Origin: Marinomonas sp. KMM3893
GTDB lineage: Bacteria; Pseudomonadota; Gammaproteobacteria; Pseudomonadales; Marinomonadaceae
NCBI RefSeq assembly: GCF_004352855.1
Contig: NZ_SJSC01000006.1
Span: 155,250-219,249 of the forward strand
Direction: 5' to 3'
DNA length: 64,000 bases
The stretch's first letter is position 1; every line of letters starts with the position of its first letter. A program made the position numbers and the translations under genes. This document shows positions 1-8,007 of this stretch, piece by piece. Under the pieces are notes generated by a model. That model saw nothing but the letters and a program-made list of their open reading frames with translations. It had not been told where the DNA came from and did no database searches.

Positions 1-125
1 CCGATAAGTGTACTTTTACCATCGTCTACGTTGCCACAAGTAAGCAAACGCAGTAGGTCTTTTTCTTCATGTTGTTTCAAATAGCCAAGTATGTCTTGGC
101 TGATCAATTCTGACTGGTGAGACAT
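1..125 (-). CDS. cysN: Sulfate adenylyltransferase subunit 1 (CysN), N-terminal fragment
   Basis: Only the first 41 or so codons lie in the window; the gene continues beyond the left edge. The fragment starts [11 protein letters not shown] and contains the P-loop GNVDDGKST of the EF-Tu-like GTPase family. CysN is the GTPase subunit of ATP sulfurylase and, with CysD, makes adenosine 5'-phosphosulfate from sulfate and ATP. It lies 30 bases downstream of cysD on the same strand, the usual cysDN operon order, so identification is firm although the GTPase core is not visible. Confidence 0.9.
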   Translation of the reverse strand, partial: MSHQSELISQDILGYLKQHEEKDLLRLLTCGNVDDGKSTLI

Positions 126-155
126 TCGTTACTCCAAACTTTCTTTACTTCAAAC

Positions 156-1061
156 TTAGAAGTAGCCCTGTTTCTTTTTCTCTTCCATAGACCCAGCGGA
201 GTCATGGTCGATCATTCTGCCTTGGCGCTCTGAACTCGTGGTGAGCAACATTTCCTGGATGATTTCAGGCAATGTGTCGGCTTCAGACTCCACCGCACCG
301 GTAAGCGGGTAACAGCCAAGCGTACGGAAACGAACAGACTTCATTTCAGGCGTTTCGCCATTTAACGGCATACGATCATCATCAACCATGATCAAGGTGC
401 CATCACGCTCAACAACAGGACGTTTAGCAGAGAAGTAAAGAGGAACAATAGGAATACTTTCTAAATAGATGTATTGCCAGATGTCCAGTTCCGTCCAGTT
501 AGACAATGGGAAAACACGGATGCTTTCGCCTTTATTGACTTTGCCGTTATAGATATTCCATAACTCTGGACGTTGGTTTTTAGGGTCCCAACGGTGTTGC
601 TTGTCACGGAAAGAGTACACGCGCTCTTTGGCACGAGACTTCTCTTCGTCACGACGTGCACCACCGAAGGCCGCATCGAAACCGTATTTGTCTAACGCTT
701 GTTTTAGACCTTGGGTTTTCATCACATCGGTGTGCGTCGCACTACCATGGGTGAATGGCCCAATGCCTTGATCAATCCCTTCTTGATTTTGATGAACAAT
801 CAGTTCCAAACCTAGCTTGGCAACCAATTCATCACGGAAGGTGATCATTTCTTTGAATTTCCAACCTGTGTCAACATGCATCAGTGGAAACGGTGGTTTA
901 CCAGGATAGAATGCTTTCATGGCAAGGTGCAGCATCACGGCTGAGTCTTTACCAATGGAATAAAGCATTACTGGATTGTCAAATTCAGCAGCGACTTCAC
1001 GAATAATGTGAATGCTTTCAGCTTCTAGCTGTTTTAGGTGAGTCAGTCTTGCCTCTGTCAT
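156..1061 (-). CDS. cysD: Sulfate adenylyltransferase subunit 2 (CysD)
   Basis: Catalytic subunit of ATP sulfurylase, forming APS from sulfate and ATP in assimilatory sulfate reduction. The 301-residue product has the full family length. It shows the PP-loop-type motif [14 protein letters not shown] near residues 34-47, the [16 protein letters not shown] segment near residue 132, and the conserved end [21 protein letters not shown] family ending. It is transcribed first, followed by cysN after 30 bases. The upstream region carries TGTTATA/TATAACA repeats that could be the CysB activator site (inference). Confidence 0.97.
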   Translation of the reverse strand: MTEARLTHLKQLEAESIHIIREVAAEFDNPVMLYSIGKDSAVMLHLAMKAFYPGKPPFPLMHVDTGWKFKEMITFRDELVAKLGLELIVHQNQEGIDQGIGPFTHGSATHTDVMKTQGLKQALDKYGFDAAFGGARRDEEKSRAKERVYSFRDKQHRWDPKNQRPELWNIYNGKVNKGESIRVFPLSNWTELDIWQYIYLESIPIVPLYFSAKRPVVERDGTLIMVDDDRMPLNGETPEMKSVRFRTLGCYPLTGAVESEADTLPEIIQEMLLTTSSERQGRMIDHDSAGSMEEKKKQGYF

Positions 1062-1074
1062 AATTTCCCATCTC

Positions 1075-1124
1075 TGTTATAAGGCTTGAGCATTTTTTTC
1101 ACTATAACATGCCTTTCTGTTATA
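1075..1124 (-). promoter_or_regulatory. Repeated TATAACA/TGTTATA elements upstream of cysD
   Basis: Three copies of the same heptamer lie just before cysD: TATAACA at 1103-1109, its inverse TGTTATA at 1118-1124 with an 8-base spacer, and another TGTTATA at 1075-1081. The position fits an activator site. CysB is the expected regulator of cysDN in this group; assignment to CysB is inference only. Confidence 0.35.
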
Positions 1125-1164
1125 AAAACCCTCATAACTAGACCATGTTGATATATATATATTA

Positions 1165-1190
1165 AAAAAGGCTCATAAGCTGAGCCTTTA
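1165..1190 (-). terminator. Intrinsic terminator after the U32-family gene
   Basis: On the minus strand AAAGGCTCA and TGAGCCTTT form a 9-bp stem with a 5-base loop, followed by T residues. It lies about 40 bases beyond the stop of the gene at 1231-2577 and separates it from cysD. Confidence 0.85.
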
Positions 1191-1230
1191 TAGAAATCCA
1201 ACACGACCTCTTTAACAACAGAGCTTGAGG

Positions 1231-2577
1231 CTATGCGTTTGGTAGGTTTCTCATTATCAAACCATATTCAAGACCTTCAGGTCTGACAGAGAGCGGGATA
1301 CGGACCACATGCCCCGAACCTGGCGCCACCTCTGTCCGCTCCCCTTGCTTATTTTCCATTGCCTGAAGCACGATCAGCTGACTGCCCGACGGCGTCATCA
1401 ACTCTAAGGTGTCACCACTTTTAAAACGATTTTTTACATCGACTGTTAACCAGCCGTCATGCCAATCCAGCATTTCTCCAACAAACTGCTGCTGCGTTGA
1501 GATCGATTTTCCATGCTGATAATTCTGATATTGGTCGTGTACATGACGACGGTAAAATCCTTCCGTATAACCTCGATGCGCCAGACCTTCCAGCTTGTCC
1601 ATTAAGCCCATGTCGAAGGCTTTGCCGTAGTGTGCGTCGTCAATTGCTTGGCGGTATAACTGAGCCGTACGAGCGGCGTAGAAATGCGATTTAGTCCGAC
1701 CTTCAATCTTTAGGGAATGTACCCCCATCTCGATCAATTTCTCAACGTGCTGGATCGCCCGCAGATCTCGACTGTTCATAATGTAAGTGCCATGCTCGTC
1801 TTCAAAGGCTGGCATAAACTCCCCTTCTCGACCTTGTTCGCGCAATAACACCACGTCATCAAACGGCTTACCAACCCCCAATGTGGTTTGCTCTTTAGGG
1901 TCAAAAACGTGCGCCCCTAAATGACTGCCATCGGCCGGTACTATGTCGCCGCTTACGTCTTCTTTGGCGGCTTTAACATCGTACTGCCAGCGACAAGAGT
2001 TGGTGCAGGAGCCTTGGTTCGGGTCCCGTCGATTAAAATACCCTGACAACAAACAACGCCCAGAATAAGCAATGCATAAGGAGCCATGCACAAAGGTTTC
2101 TATCTCCATGTCTGGCACCATGGTGCGGATGTCGCCGATTTCCTCTAGTGACAATTCTCGAGAAAGAATCACGCGACTCAAGCCATAGTTGTGCCAGAAT
2201 TTGACCGTCGCCCAATTCACTGCGTTAGCTTGCACCGACAAATGTATCGGCATGTCAGGAAACTTTTCTTTAACCAGCATCATCATGCCAGGGTCCGACA
2301 TGATCAGCGCATCTGGCCCCATCTCAATCACGGGCTCAATGTCTTTAAGGTAGGTTTTTATTTTGGCGTTATGCGGCGCGATATTACTCGCCACATAGAG
2401 TTTTTTGCCCTGCTGATGCGCTTCTTCGATACCGATGGCCAAGTTCGCCATATCAAAATCGTTATTGCGCACACGCAAGCTATAGCGTGGCTGGCCGGCG
2501 TAAACCGCATCGGAACCATAGGCAAAGGCGTAGCGCATATTTTTAAGTGTGCCCGCAGGGGAAAGTAATTCGGTCAT
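1231..2577 (-). CDS. yegQ: tRNA 5-hydroxyuridine synthesis protein TrhP-like (YegQ, peptidase U32 family)
   Basis: 448 residues from the start chosen. E. coli YegQ (TrhP) is a U32-family protein needed for prephenate-dependent 5-hydroxylation of wobble uridine in tRNA. The product starts TELLSPAGTLKNMRYAFAYG, has the family signature near residues 160-205 (ETFVHGSLCIAYSGRC followed by the cysteines of NQGSCTNSCRWQYDV), and a C-terminal beta-barrel-like part. The cysteines probably hold an Fe-S cluster. A reading frame 15 codons longer exists, but the extra residues are not family-like, so the ATG at 2577 was chosen. It stands alone between two terminators. Confidence 0.9.
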   Translation of the reverse strand: MTELLSPAGTLKNMRYAFAYGSDAVYAGQPRYSLRVRNNDFDMANLAIGIEEAHQQGKKLYVASNIAPHNAKIKTYLKDIEPVIEMGPDALIMSDPGMMMLVKEKFPDMPIHLSVQANAVNWATVKFWHNYGLSRVILSRELSLEEIGDIRTMVPDMEIETFVHGSLCIAYSGRCLLSGYFNRRDPNQGSCTNSCRWQYDVKAAKEDVSGDIVPADGSHLGAHVFDPKEQTTLGVGKPFDDVVLLREQGREGEFMPAFEDEHGTYIMNSRDLRAIQHVEKLIEMGVHSLKIEGRTKSHFYAARTAQLYRQAIDDAHYGKAFDMGLMDKLEGLAHRGYTEGFYRRHVHDQYQNYQHGKSISTQQQFVGEMLDWHDGWLTVDVKNRFKSGDTLELMTPSGSQLIVLQAMENKQGERTEVAPGSGHVVRIPLSVRPEGLEYGLIMRNLPNA

Positions 2578-2649
2578 AAGGTCATTAGTCTTGATTGGAA
2601 TGAATGCGCGCATTCTACCCAAACTCTTCTATGACGCTATTTGGAGACA

Positions 2650-2677
2650 CAAAAAAGGCCGAACGAGTCGGCCTTTC
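2650..2677 (-). terminator. Intrinsic terminator after the coiled-coil membrane protein
   Basis: Minus-strand stem AAAGGCCGA / TCGGCCTTT with a CTCGT-type loop followed by a T6 run. It lies 17 bases beyond the stop codon at 2694. Confidence 0.9.
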
Positions 2678-2693
2678 CATGATTTACATCAAA

Positions 2694-3626
2694 TTAATTC
2701 GCTTCTGAACTCAACTGCTGCTGCAGTAAAAGCTGATTGATTTGTTTATTCAAGCGCAACACCTGAGTGTTCATCTGAGAGCGGAAAGCATCAATGGCGT
2801 TAATCGCATCTTGCTGATTGCTTAACGTGCGTTTCATGTCAGCCAGCTCTTCATTGCTCGCGCCATTAGGCTTGTTGGCCAATGCCGTCAGTTTCTTCTC
2901 TAGGGAATCTATGTCTTGTGACGCTTGATCAAGGCTCAACGCTTGCGCTTCATCCTTGCCTTTTTGCGACGCCACTTCTTTCTCTAAGCCAGTCAACTTA
3001 GTCGACACAGACGGCCAGTCTTTGGTGATCGGTTTTACGGCCTTATCAAGGTCTGCAACCGAGCGAATGAGCTTATTGTAATTTGCTTCTAGTTCATTAA
3101 ACGCATCGCTTTGGATTGCCACTCTTTGGGTTTGAGTCGACACCGCGTCATTCATGATAGACAGCTTTTTCTGCATTGCTTCAATGGCATCCGTATGAGC
3201 AGACAAGGTTTTACGATTGGTATCGTAAGCCACTGCCCACAACTTGCGGATCTCACTGTCATGATTTTTTAAGGTTTGCTCAACCGTCTCACCTTGCTTA
3301 TTCGCAGACACATCGGCCGCTAAAAACTGATGATCCAGGTTTTCAATTTGACCTTTCGCATTCGACAGTTCATTGCGCAGCTGCATGTTTTGCTGCCACA
3401 ACCAATAACCGGCACCCGCCGCGGCGGCGAGGATCAAAATAAGCAGAATATACACACCCACTAAACTCGGTTTTTTATAGCTCGTTGCCCCAGCCGATGC
3501 GCTAACGGCTCTGGCTGGCGGTGGGTTCAAGCGACGCTTAGGTGTGCTGGATGTTGCCCTTCTATCGCTGACCTCATCTTGGTCTAGCTTCAGGCTTGGG
3601 ATGTCAACGTTCTCGTCTCTAGGCAT
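2694..3626 (-). CDS. Single-pass membrane coiled-coil protein, function unknown
   Basis: 310 residues. A charged, proline-rich cytoplasmic N-terminus (about 1-52) precedes one strong membrane segment at about 55-76 (VGVYILLILILAAAAGAGYWLW), then about 230 residues of heptad-like sequence rich in Q, N, K, L and A, predicted to be coiled coil on the far side of the membrane. No enzymatic motif is visible. The topology resembles bitopic envelope or division-related scaffold proteins, but no family is recognised. It has its own terminator, and the divergent sodB starts 157 bases away. Confidence 0.75.
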   Translation of the reverse strand: MPRDENVDIPSLKLDQDEVSDRRATSSTPKRRLNPPPARAVSASAGATSYKKPSLVGVYILLILILAAAAGAGYWLWQQNMQLRNELSNAKGQIENLDHQFLAADVSANKQGETVEQTLKNHDSEIRKLWAVAYDTNRKTLSAHTDAIEAMQKKLSIMNDAVSTQTQRVAIQSDAFNELEANYNKLIRSVADLDKAVKPITKDWPSVSTKLTGLEKEVASQKGKDEAQALSLDQASQDIDSLEKKLTALANKPNGASNEELADMKRTLSNQQDAINAIDAFRSQMNTQVLRLNKQINQLLLQQQLSSEAN

Positions 3627-3734
3627 GGAAATCTTATTTCTTCGCTATCAATAAAAATTATGGAATTAATAACCATACAAACTTAATGAATATTATATTC
3701 GAAAGTTCAATGATACTATATAAGCACCATTAAC

Positions 3735-3755
3735 TGCTTGATAACAAGCATTTTT
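3735..3755 (+). promoter_or_regulatory. Hairpin with T-run in the sodB leader
   Basis: TGCTTG-ATAA-CAAGCA followed by TTTTT lies 27 bases before the sodB start codon. The 6-bp stem is weak. It could be a leader attenuator or an mRNA 5' structure; no plus-strand gene precedes it that would need terminating. Confidence 0.35.
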
Positions 3756-3782
3756 CGTTAATATAAAGCAAGGAGAATTGAA

Positions 3783-4367
3783 ATGGCTTTTGAATTACCC
3801 GCTCTTCCTTATGCTAAAGATGCACTAGAGCCGCACATGTCTGTAGAGACACTTGAGTATCACTACGGCAAGCACCACAACACGTACGTAGTTAAGCTTA
3901 ATGGCTTGGTTCCTGGTACTGAATACGAAAACAAATCTCTAGAAGAGATCATCACTTCCGCGCCAGCGGGCGGTGTTTTCAATAACGCAGCGCAAATCTG
4001 GAACCACACTTTCTTCTGGAACAGCCTTAGCCCAAATGGTGGCGGTGAGCCAACTGGCGCACTTGCTGATGCCATCAACGCAAAATGGGGCTCTTTCGCT
4101 CAGTTCCAAGAAGCGTTCAATGACAAAGCAGTCAACAACTTCGGCTCTAGCTGGACTTGGTTAGTAAAAACAGCTGACGGTTCTCTAGACATAGTTAACA
4201 CTAGCAACGCAGGCACTCCAATGACTGACGGCCTAACCGCTATCATCACTGTAGACTTGTGGGAACACGCTTACTACATCGACTACCGCAACGTTCGTCC
4301 TGATTACCTTAAAGGATTCTGGGCATTGGCTAACTGGGAATTTGCAGCAGCAAACTTCGCAGCCTAA
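3783..4367 (+). CDS. sodB: Superoxide dismutase [Fe]
   Basis: Cytoplasmic dismutation of superoxide to oxygen and hydrogen peroxide. The 194-residue product has the usual length and the metal ligands: His in [12 protein letters not shown] (about 27), His in NHTFFW (about 74), and Asp and His in [14 protein letters not shown] (about 158 and 162). The NFGSSWTWL region and the [14 protein letters not shown] context point to the iron rather than the manganese form. AAGGAG lies 7 bases before the ATG. The gene is monocistronic, with a strong terminator right behind it. Confidence 0.97.
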   Translation: MAFELPALPYAKDALEPHMSVETLEYHYGKHHNTYVVKLNGLVPGTEYENKSLEEIITSAPAGGVFNNAAQIWNHTFFWNSLSPNGGGEPTGALADAINAKWGSFAQFQEAFNDKAVNNFGSSWTWLVKTADGSLDIVNTSNAGTPMTDGLTAIITVDLWEHAYYIDYRNVRPDYLKGFWALANWEFAAANFAA

Positions 4368-4388
4368 GCCACACTAAGCAATGCAGTC

Positions 4389-4418
4389 AAAAAACGCGGC
4401 CTTGGCCGCGTTTTTATT
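4389..4418 (+). terminator. Intrinsic terminator of sodB
   Basis: AAACGCGGCC-TT-GGCCGCGTTT stem followed by TT. Because of the A-run on the other side it can also stop the convergent minus-strand transcript ending at 4446. Confidence 0.9.
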
Positions 4419-4445
4419 GTCTACAGGAAATCGATTCGCAGCCTC

Positions 4446-4886
4446 TTAAGAGCCGAGCTCGGCTTTTACCGCCAATTTGGCCTGAATAAACTCGGAATGC
4501 GGCATAAAAAGCAGCTCACTGATTCGACGGATACGATGATCTTCATAGGCATCCACAACACCATCGGCAAACGCCACTCGCCATAAACCTTTTACCAGTT
4601 CGATTTTCTGCTCAACGCTCGCCGTCTCATTAATGACCTTAGTGAATTGGTAAAAATCATTCGCCTCGGCAATGCCCGCTTTCGCCTCTTCATAGACCTC
4701 TTCAACGCTGTCGCCGAGATCGGTCGCCTCACGTAAAAATCGCTTTACCTGCTGCACTTCATTTTCATCAATCGTGTCATCTGCCATCACAACTTCCATC
4801 ATCAAAGCCGCTACGGCTCTTTGATAACTGATTTGCTCTTCAGGCTCTGCCGATACTTGAAAAAGACTTTTTAACACGTGAAACAT
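4446..4886 (-). CDS. TerB-like (DjlA N-terminal fold) protein
   Basis: 146 residues, all-helical and acidic. It shows the paired pattern of TerB/DjlA-N domains: VVMADDTIDENEVQQVKRFL around 32-51 and RVAFADGVVDAYEDHRIRRISELL around 102-125, each with the acidic D-x-x-x-D/E loop thought to bind metal. TerB-family proteins occur in tellurite-resistance and stress loci, but this stand-alone form has no known function. GGAGA lies 4 bases before the ATG. The start overlaps the end of the upstream DUF6942 gene by 16 bases, suggesting translational coupling. Confidence 0.8.
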   Translation of the reverse strand: MFHVLKSLFQVSAEPEEQISYQRAVAALMMEVVMADDTIDENEVQQVKRFLREATDLGDSVEEVYEEAKAGIAEANDFYQFTKVINETASVEQKIELVKGLWRVAFADGVVDAYEDHRIRRISELLFMPHSEFIQAKLAVKAELGS

Positions 4887-5383
4887 GCACTCTCCAAACG
4901 ATGGTTTTGTATAGACTGACGGAGCTCATCGACTAATACATTGGGAAATTGACGGTAATCCAAATAGGGACACCAAATACGATTATTGGTTACAAAGGCA
5001 ATACGACGTTCTCCACAAACGAGCGCCTCATCAGGCACAGGCACTTGCCCACGAACCTCATTACCGACAAAAAACACCTTGCCGGTTAGCTTATCGGTAT
5101 GCCCTGTCGAAAACACGATGGCGACATTGTTCGTCAGCATCTCGTCTCGCCATTGGCGCCACAGATCAAGCTCAGGGGCAGTTAATTTGGCGATAATAGT
5201 AACAATTTTTCGCCAGTGATTGCCATTTAGCGCAATCAGTGCAGGCACATAGCCAAGCTGTTGCTCATCCTTTGATGTCGGCATGATAGGCGGATTTGGC
5301 AAAACAAAGACGTACTCTGCTTGCCGAGGGCATACCCCCATCATCGGCTGTGACGACACATTTTTTTCCATTAAGGTAGACAC
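4871..5383 (-). CDS. DUF6942-type hypothetical protein
   Basis: 170 residues, soluble, without signal peptide or membrane segments. The sequence (YVFVLPNPP, ALIALNGNHWRKIVTIIAKL, KVFFVGNEVRGQ, NRIWCPYLDYRQFPN) matches my recollection of a conserved hypothetical family of marine gammaproteobacteria (DUF6942). No catalytic motif is recognised. The longest frame starts with GTG at 5383, preceded by AAGG nine bases upstream; an ATG at 5371 is an alternative. It overlaps the TerB-like gene by 16 bases, so the two are likely made together. Confidence 0.65.
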   Translation of the reverse strand: MSTLMEKNVSSQPMMGVCPRQAEYVFVLPNPPIMPTSKDEQQLGYVPALIALNGNHWRKIVTIIAKLTAPELDLWRQWRDEMLTNNVAIVFSTGHTDKLTGKVFFVGNEVRGQVPVPDEALVCGERRIAFVTNNRIWCPYLDYRQFPNVLVDELRQSIQNHRLESACFTC

Positions 5384-5518
5384 TCTCTCAAACCTTTTGT
5401 GCTTATTAGTGTATATAGATGCATTCTAGCAAACTTAGGATATCCAAGTAATTTTGGTCAAGAGTGTGCAGCAACAAGGCATTCTCATGCCCACGAGCCA
5501 TTGATTAACGCCAAATAA

Positions 5519-5552
5519 AACACAAACATTAGAAAATGCTAATGTTTGTGTT
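5519..5552. promoter_or_regulatory. Perfect 14-bp inverted repeat in front of the YeeE/YedE genes
   Basis: Arms AACACAAACATTAG (5519-5532) and its exact complement (5539-5552) are separated by 6 bases. It lies 40 bases before the start of the first permease half-gene in a divergent intergenic region, so an operator is more likely than a terminator: no T-run follows. YeeE/YedE genes are often controlled by ArsR-type sulfur sensors (BigR/SqrR/YgaV class). No such regulator is adjacent here; the assignment is inference. Confidence 0.6.
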
Positions 5553-5591
5553 ACTCTATATTAGACAATACTGATGTTACTGGAGCCAGTT

Positions 5592-5990
5592 ATGACCTCT
5601 TTCTATAATCCCTTATTCGGCGGCCTTCTCATTGGCCTTGCTGCGGCGATTTACCTAATCACAACAGGTAAGGTGCTGGGCATTAGCGGCATGCTTGCGC
5701 AATCCTTATTTAAGGCCAACAAAACGCTGCCTTTGATTTTTTTGCTGGGTTTAATCATCGGCGGCAGCGCCTATGGTGTATTCACCCAGCAAACTGTCCC
5801 ATTCCCAGACATACGAAGCCCATGGCTGATGATTGTTTCTGGATTGCTTGTGGGTTATGGCACCCGCCTAGGAAATGGCTGCACCAGTGGTCATGGTGTA
5901 TGTGGCCTCGCCAGACTCTCGCCGCGCTCTATGGTGGCGACCGCCATTTTCATTTCCACTGCCATCATAACCGTGGCGCTTACTCACTAA
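5592..5990 (+). CDS. YeeE/YedE-family sulfur-compound permease, first half
   Basis: 132 residues with about four membrane segments. It carries the family motif GNGCTSGHGVCGLARLSPRS near residues 94-113, whose cysteines belong to the thiosulfate/sulfur relay pathway in YeeE-type transporters. Single-chain members fuse two such halves; here the second half is the next gene, so the pair probably works as a heteromer. The ATG at 5592 was chosen because TGGAG lies 8 bases upstream; an in-frame ATG 6 codons earlier lacks a site. The next gene starts 10 bases after the stop. Confidence 0.88.
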   Translation: MTSFYNPLFGGLLIGLAAAIYLITTGKVLGISGMLAQSLFKANKTLPLIFLLGLIIGGSAYGVFTQQTVPFPDIRSPWLMIVSGLLVGYGTRLGNGCTSGHGVCGLARLSPRSMVATAIFISTAIITVALTH

Positions 5991-6000
5991 GGAGATCATC

Positions 6001-6411
6001 ATGATATTTTTCATCACACTGCTTTGCGGTTTACTTTTTGGTTTTGGTCTCGCACTGTCGGAAATGACCAACCCTGCCGTGGTGATTGGCTTCTTGGATA
6101 TTTTTGGCAACTGGAACCCTTCTTTGATCATTGTAATGGCCGCTGCGGTCGCCGTGAGCATGATTGGCTATCTGATCAGCAAAAAACAAATCAAACCCCT
6201 GCTCACCGATCTCTGGTCGCTTCCCACAGCCAAAATAATTGACAGCAAATTGATCCTCGGTAGCGCCCTTTTTGGTATCGGTTGGGGACTCAGCGGCTAT
6301 TGCCCAGGGCCTGGCTTAACCGCACTCATCAACAACCCAGCAGAAGGTCTGTATTTTGTTATCGCATTGATTGCAGGCAGCGCCTTGTATCAATTTCAAC
6401 CAACCAAATAA
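6001..6411 (+). CDS. YeeE/YedE-family permease, second half (DUF6691 type)
   Basis: 136 residues with about four membrane segments. The motif GIGWGLSGYCPGPGLTALIN near residues 96-115 places a conserved cysteine in the membrane path, as in YeeE-type thiosulfate transporters. AAGGAG lies before the ATG, and the gene directly follows its partner. Together they most likely import a reduced sulfur compound. Whether the substrate is thiosulfate, sulfite or polysulfide cannot be told from sequence. Confidence 0.88.
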   Translation: MIFFITLLCGLLFGFGLALSEMTNPAVVIGFLDIFGNWNPSLIIVMAAAVAVSMIGYLISKKQIKPLLTDLWSLPTAKIIDSKLILGSALFGIGWGLSGYCPGPGLTALINNPAEGLYFVIALIAGSALYQFQPTK

Positions 6412-6483
6412 AGCCCTATCAGGACAAGACGATTCGCTTCTTTTTAAAAGGGAATTTTTCATTGTAAAAAACATAAAAAATAC

Positions 6484-6512
6484 TTGACGCTAACCCTTTA
6501 GGGTTTTAAATT
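6484..6512 (+). promoter_or_regulatory. Sigma-70-type promoter of the decarboxylase gene
   Basis: TTGACG at 6484-6489 and TAAATT at 6507-6512 are spaced by 17 bases. Transcription would begin near 6519 in a GC-rich discriminator (GCGCCCGCG), a feature of growth-rate or stringent-controlled promoters. This leaves a 5' leader of about 160 bases. Confidence 0.6.
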
Positions 6513-6518
6513 GCGCCC

Positions 6519-6678
6519 GCGTCATTTGCTGAACATAATCCGCACCGCTTCAACTGCTGCGCTAGTCGCTTAAGGCCCTCGAGCCGGATAAGTAACAGCC
6601 ATAAGTAGGATGGGGGGAGGTAAAGACGTTTCATCACTTTAATCCGGTTTATGTTTAGCCAAAAAGGAACCTAATTCC
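6519..6678 (+). promoter_or_regulatory. Long structured 5' leader of the ornithine/lysine decarboxylase gene
   Basis: CCGGAT (6584-6589) pairs with ATCCGG (6642-6647), extended by AAGT (6590-6593) with ACTT (6636-6639), closing a region with two ATAAGTA direct repeats and a G6 tract. TAAAG/CTTTA can form an inner stem. GGAA of the ribosome binding site (6666-6669) can pair with TTCC (6675-6678) just before the ATG. No small reading frame stands out. It may be a polyamine-responsive leader; the speF motif of alphaproteobacteria is the nearest named precedent, but I cannot confirm similarity. Confidence 0.5.
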
Positions 6679-7845
6679 ATGACGATCGACGTCCATTCTT
6701 TCTACTCTCCAGAACGTTTCGCCCGCTTCAAAGCTTTTACTGAAACAAAAGAAACCCCTTTTGTTGTGATCGACACAGCCATGATTGATGAAGCCTACAC
6801 TGAAATTACAACAGGCTTCCCTGTGGCCGATATTTTTTACGCTATTAAAGCCAACCCAGCGCCAGAAATTCTGACTTTATTGCGTGACCGCGGCTCAAAT
6901 TTCGACGTAGCATCGCGCTATGAGCTCGATAAGCTATTTTCTATTGGTGGCGTGTCGCCTGAGCGTGTTAGCTATGGCAACACCATTAAAAAAGCACAGG
7001 ACGTTCGCTACTTTTACGAAAAAGGCGTACGTATGTTTGCTACAGATTCAGAAGCTGACCTACGTAATATTGCTAAAGCCGCACCTGGCTCTCGGGTCTA
7101 TGTGCGCATTTTAACAGAAGGCACTGTTACTGCTGACTGGCCACTATCGCGTAAATTCGGCTGTCGACCAGATATGGCAATGGACTTGTTGGTATTGGCG
7201 AAAGAACTTGGCCTGATTCCATACGGCATATCTTTCCATGTAGGCTCTCAGCAGCGTGACATTGGTGCTTGGGATGCTGCGATTGCCAGTGTGAAGGTGA
7301 TTTTTGAACGCCTAAAAGAAGAAGATGGTATTGAACTTGAAATGATTAATATGGGCGGCGGTTTTCCGGCCAACTACATTACTCGAACCAATGAGCTATC
7401 TACCTATGCTGAGGAAATTTCGCGCTTTTTAGAAGAAGACTTTGGCGACGATTTGCCACGCATCATTCTTGAACCAGGCCGTTCTTTGATTTCGAACGCG
7501 GGTATTTTGGTCAGCGAAGTTGTGTTGATTGCACGCAAGTCCAACACAGCACTAAACCGCTGGGTATACACGGATGTGGGTAAATTCTCAGGCCTTATTG
7601 AAACACTGGATGAGTCCATTAAATACCCTATCCATGTTGATAAGAAAGGCGAGTTGGAAGAAGTGATCATTGCCGGTCCTACGTGCGACAGTGCCGACAT
7701 CATGTATGAGAACTACAAATACGGCTTGCCATTGAATCTGGCCATTGGCGACCGCATGTACTGGCTATCAACAGGCGCCTACACCACCACTTACAGTGCT
7801 GTGGAATTCAACGGCTTTCCGCCGCTGGCGTCTTACTACTTATAA
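6679..7845 (+). CDS. Ornithine/lysine decarboxylase, PLP fold type III
   Basis: 388 residues, the length of the eukaryotic-type/Pseudomonas SpeC-like decarboxylases. It forms putrescine or cadaverine in the cytoplasm. Visible features: PLP lysine in FYAIKANPAPEIL (about residue 58), the GSNFDVASRYEL segment, the His of SFHVGSQQRD (about 188) that stacks on PLP, GGGFPANY (about 223), EPGRSLISNAG (about 263), and the active-site cysteine of GPTCDSAD (about 336) supplied to the partner subunit. Substrate preference between ornithine and lysine is not decidable by eye. AAGGAA lies 9 bases before the ATG. Confidence 0.92.
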   Translation: MTIDVHSFYSPERFARFKAFTETKETPFVVIDTAMIDEAYTEITTGFPVADIFYAIKANPAPEILTLLRDRGSNFDVASRYELDKLFSIGGVSPERVSYGNTIKKAQDVRYFYEKGVRMFATDSEADLRNIAKAAPGSRVYVRILTEGTVTADWPLSRKFGCRPDMAMDLLVLAKELGLIPYGISFHVGSQQRDIGAWDAAIASVKVIFERLKEEDGIELEMINMGGGFPANYITRTNELSTYAEEISRFLEEDFGDDLPRIILEPGRSLISNAGILVSEVVLIARKSNTALNRWVYTDVGKFSGLIETLDESIKYPIHVDKKGELEEVIIAGPTCDSADIMYENYKYGLPLNLAIGDRMYWLSTGAYTTTYSAVEFNGFPPLASYYL

Positions 7846-7886
7846 TCTTCGTTCGCTTACTGTCCAGTAAGCCATCGTTAAAACAC

Positions 7887-7921
7887 AGCGCCTCGCTGGG
7901 ACCATCCAGCGAGGCTTTTTA
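7887..7921 (+). terminator. Intrinsic terminator of the decarboxylase gene
   Basis: GCCTCGCTGG (7890-7899) pairs with CCAGCGAGGC (7906-7915), followed by T6. Strong 10-bp GC-rich stem. Confidence 0.93.
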
Positions 7922-8007
7922 TTGCGCCTCACCATTAAATAACCATAAGCCGGTTGCAGCCATCGAGAAGTTAAGGATAATTGCCTTATCTATATAAGGA
8001 GAACACC

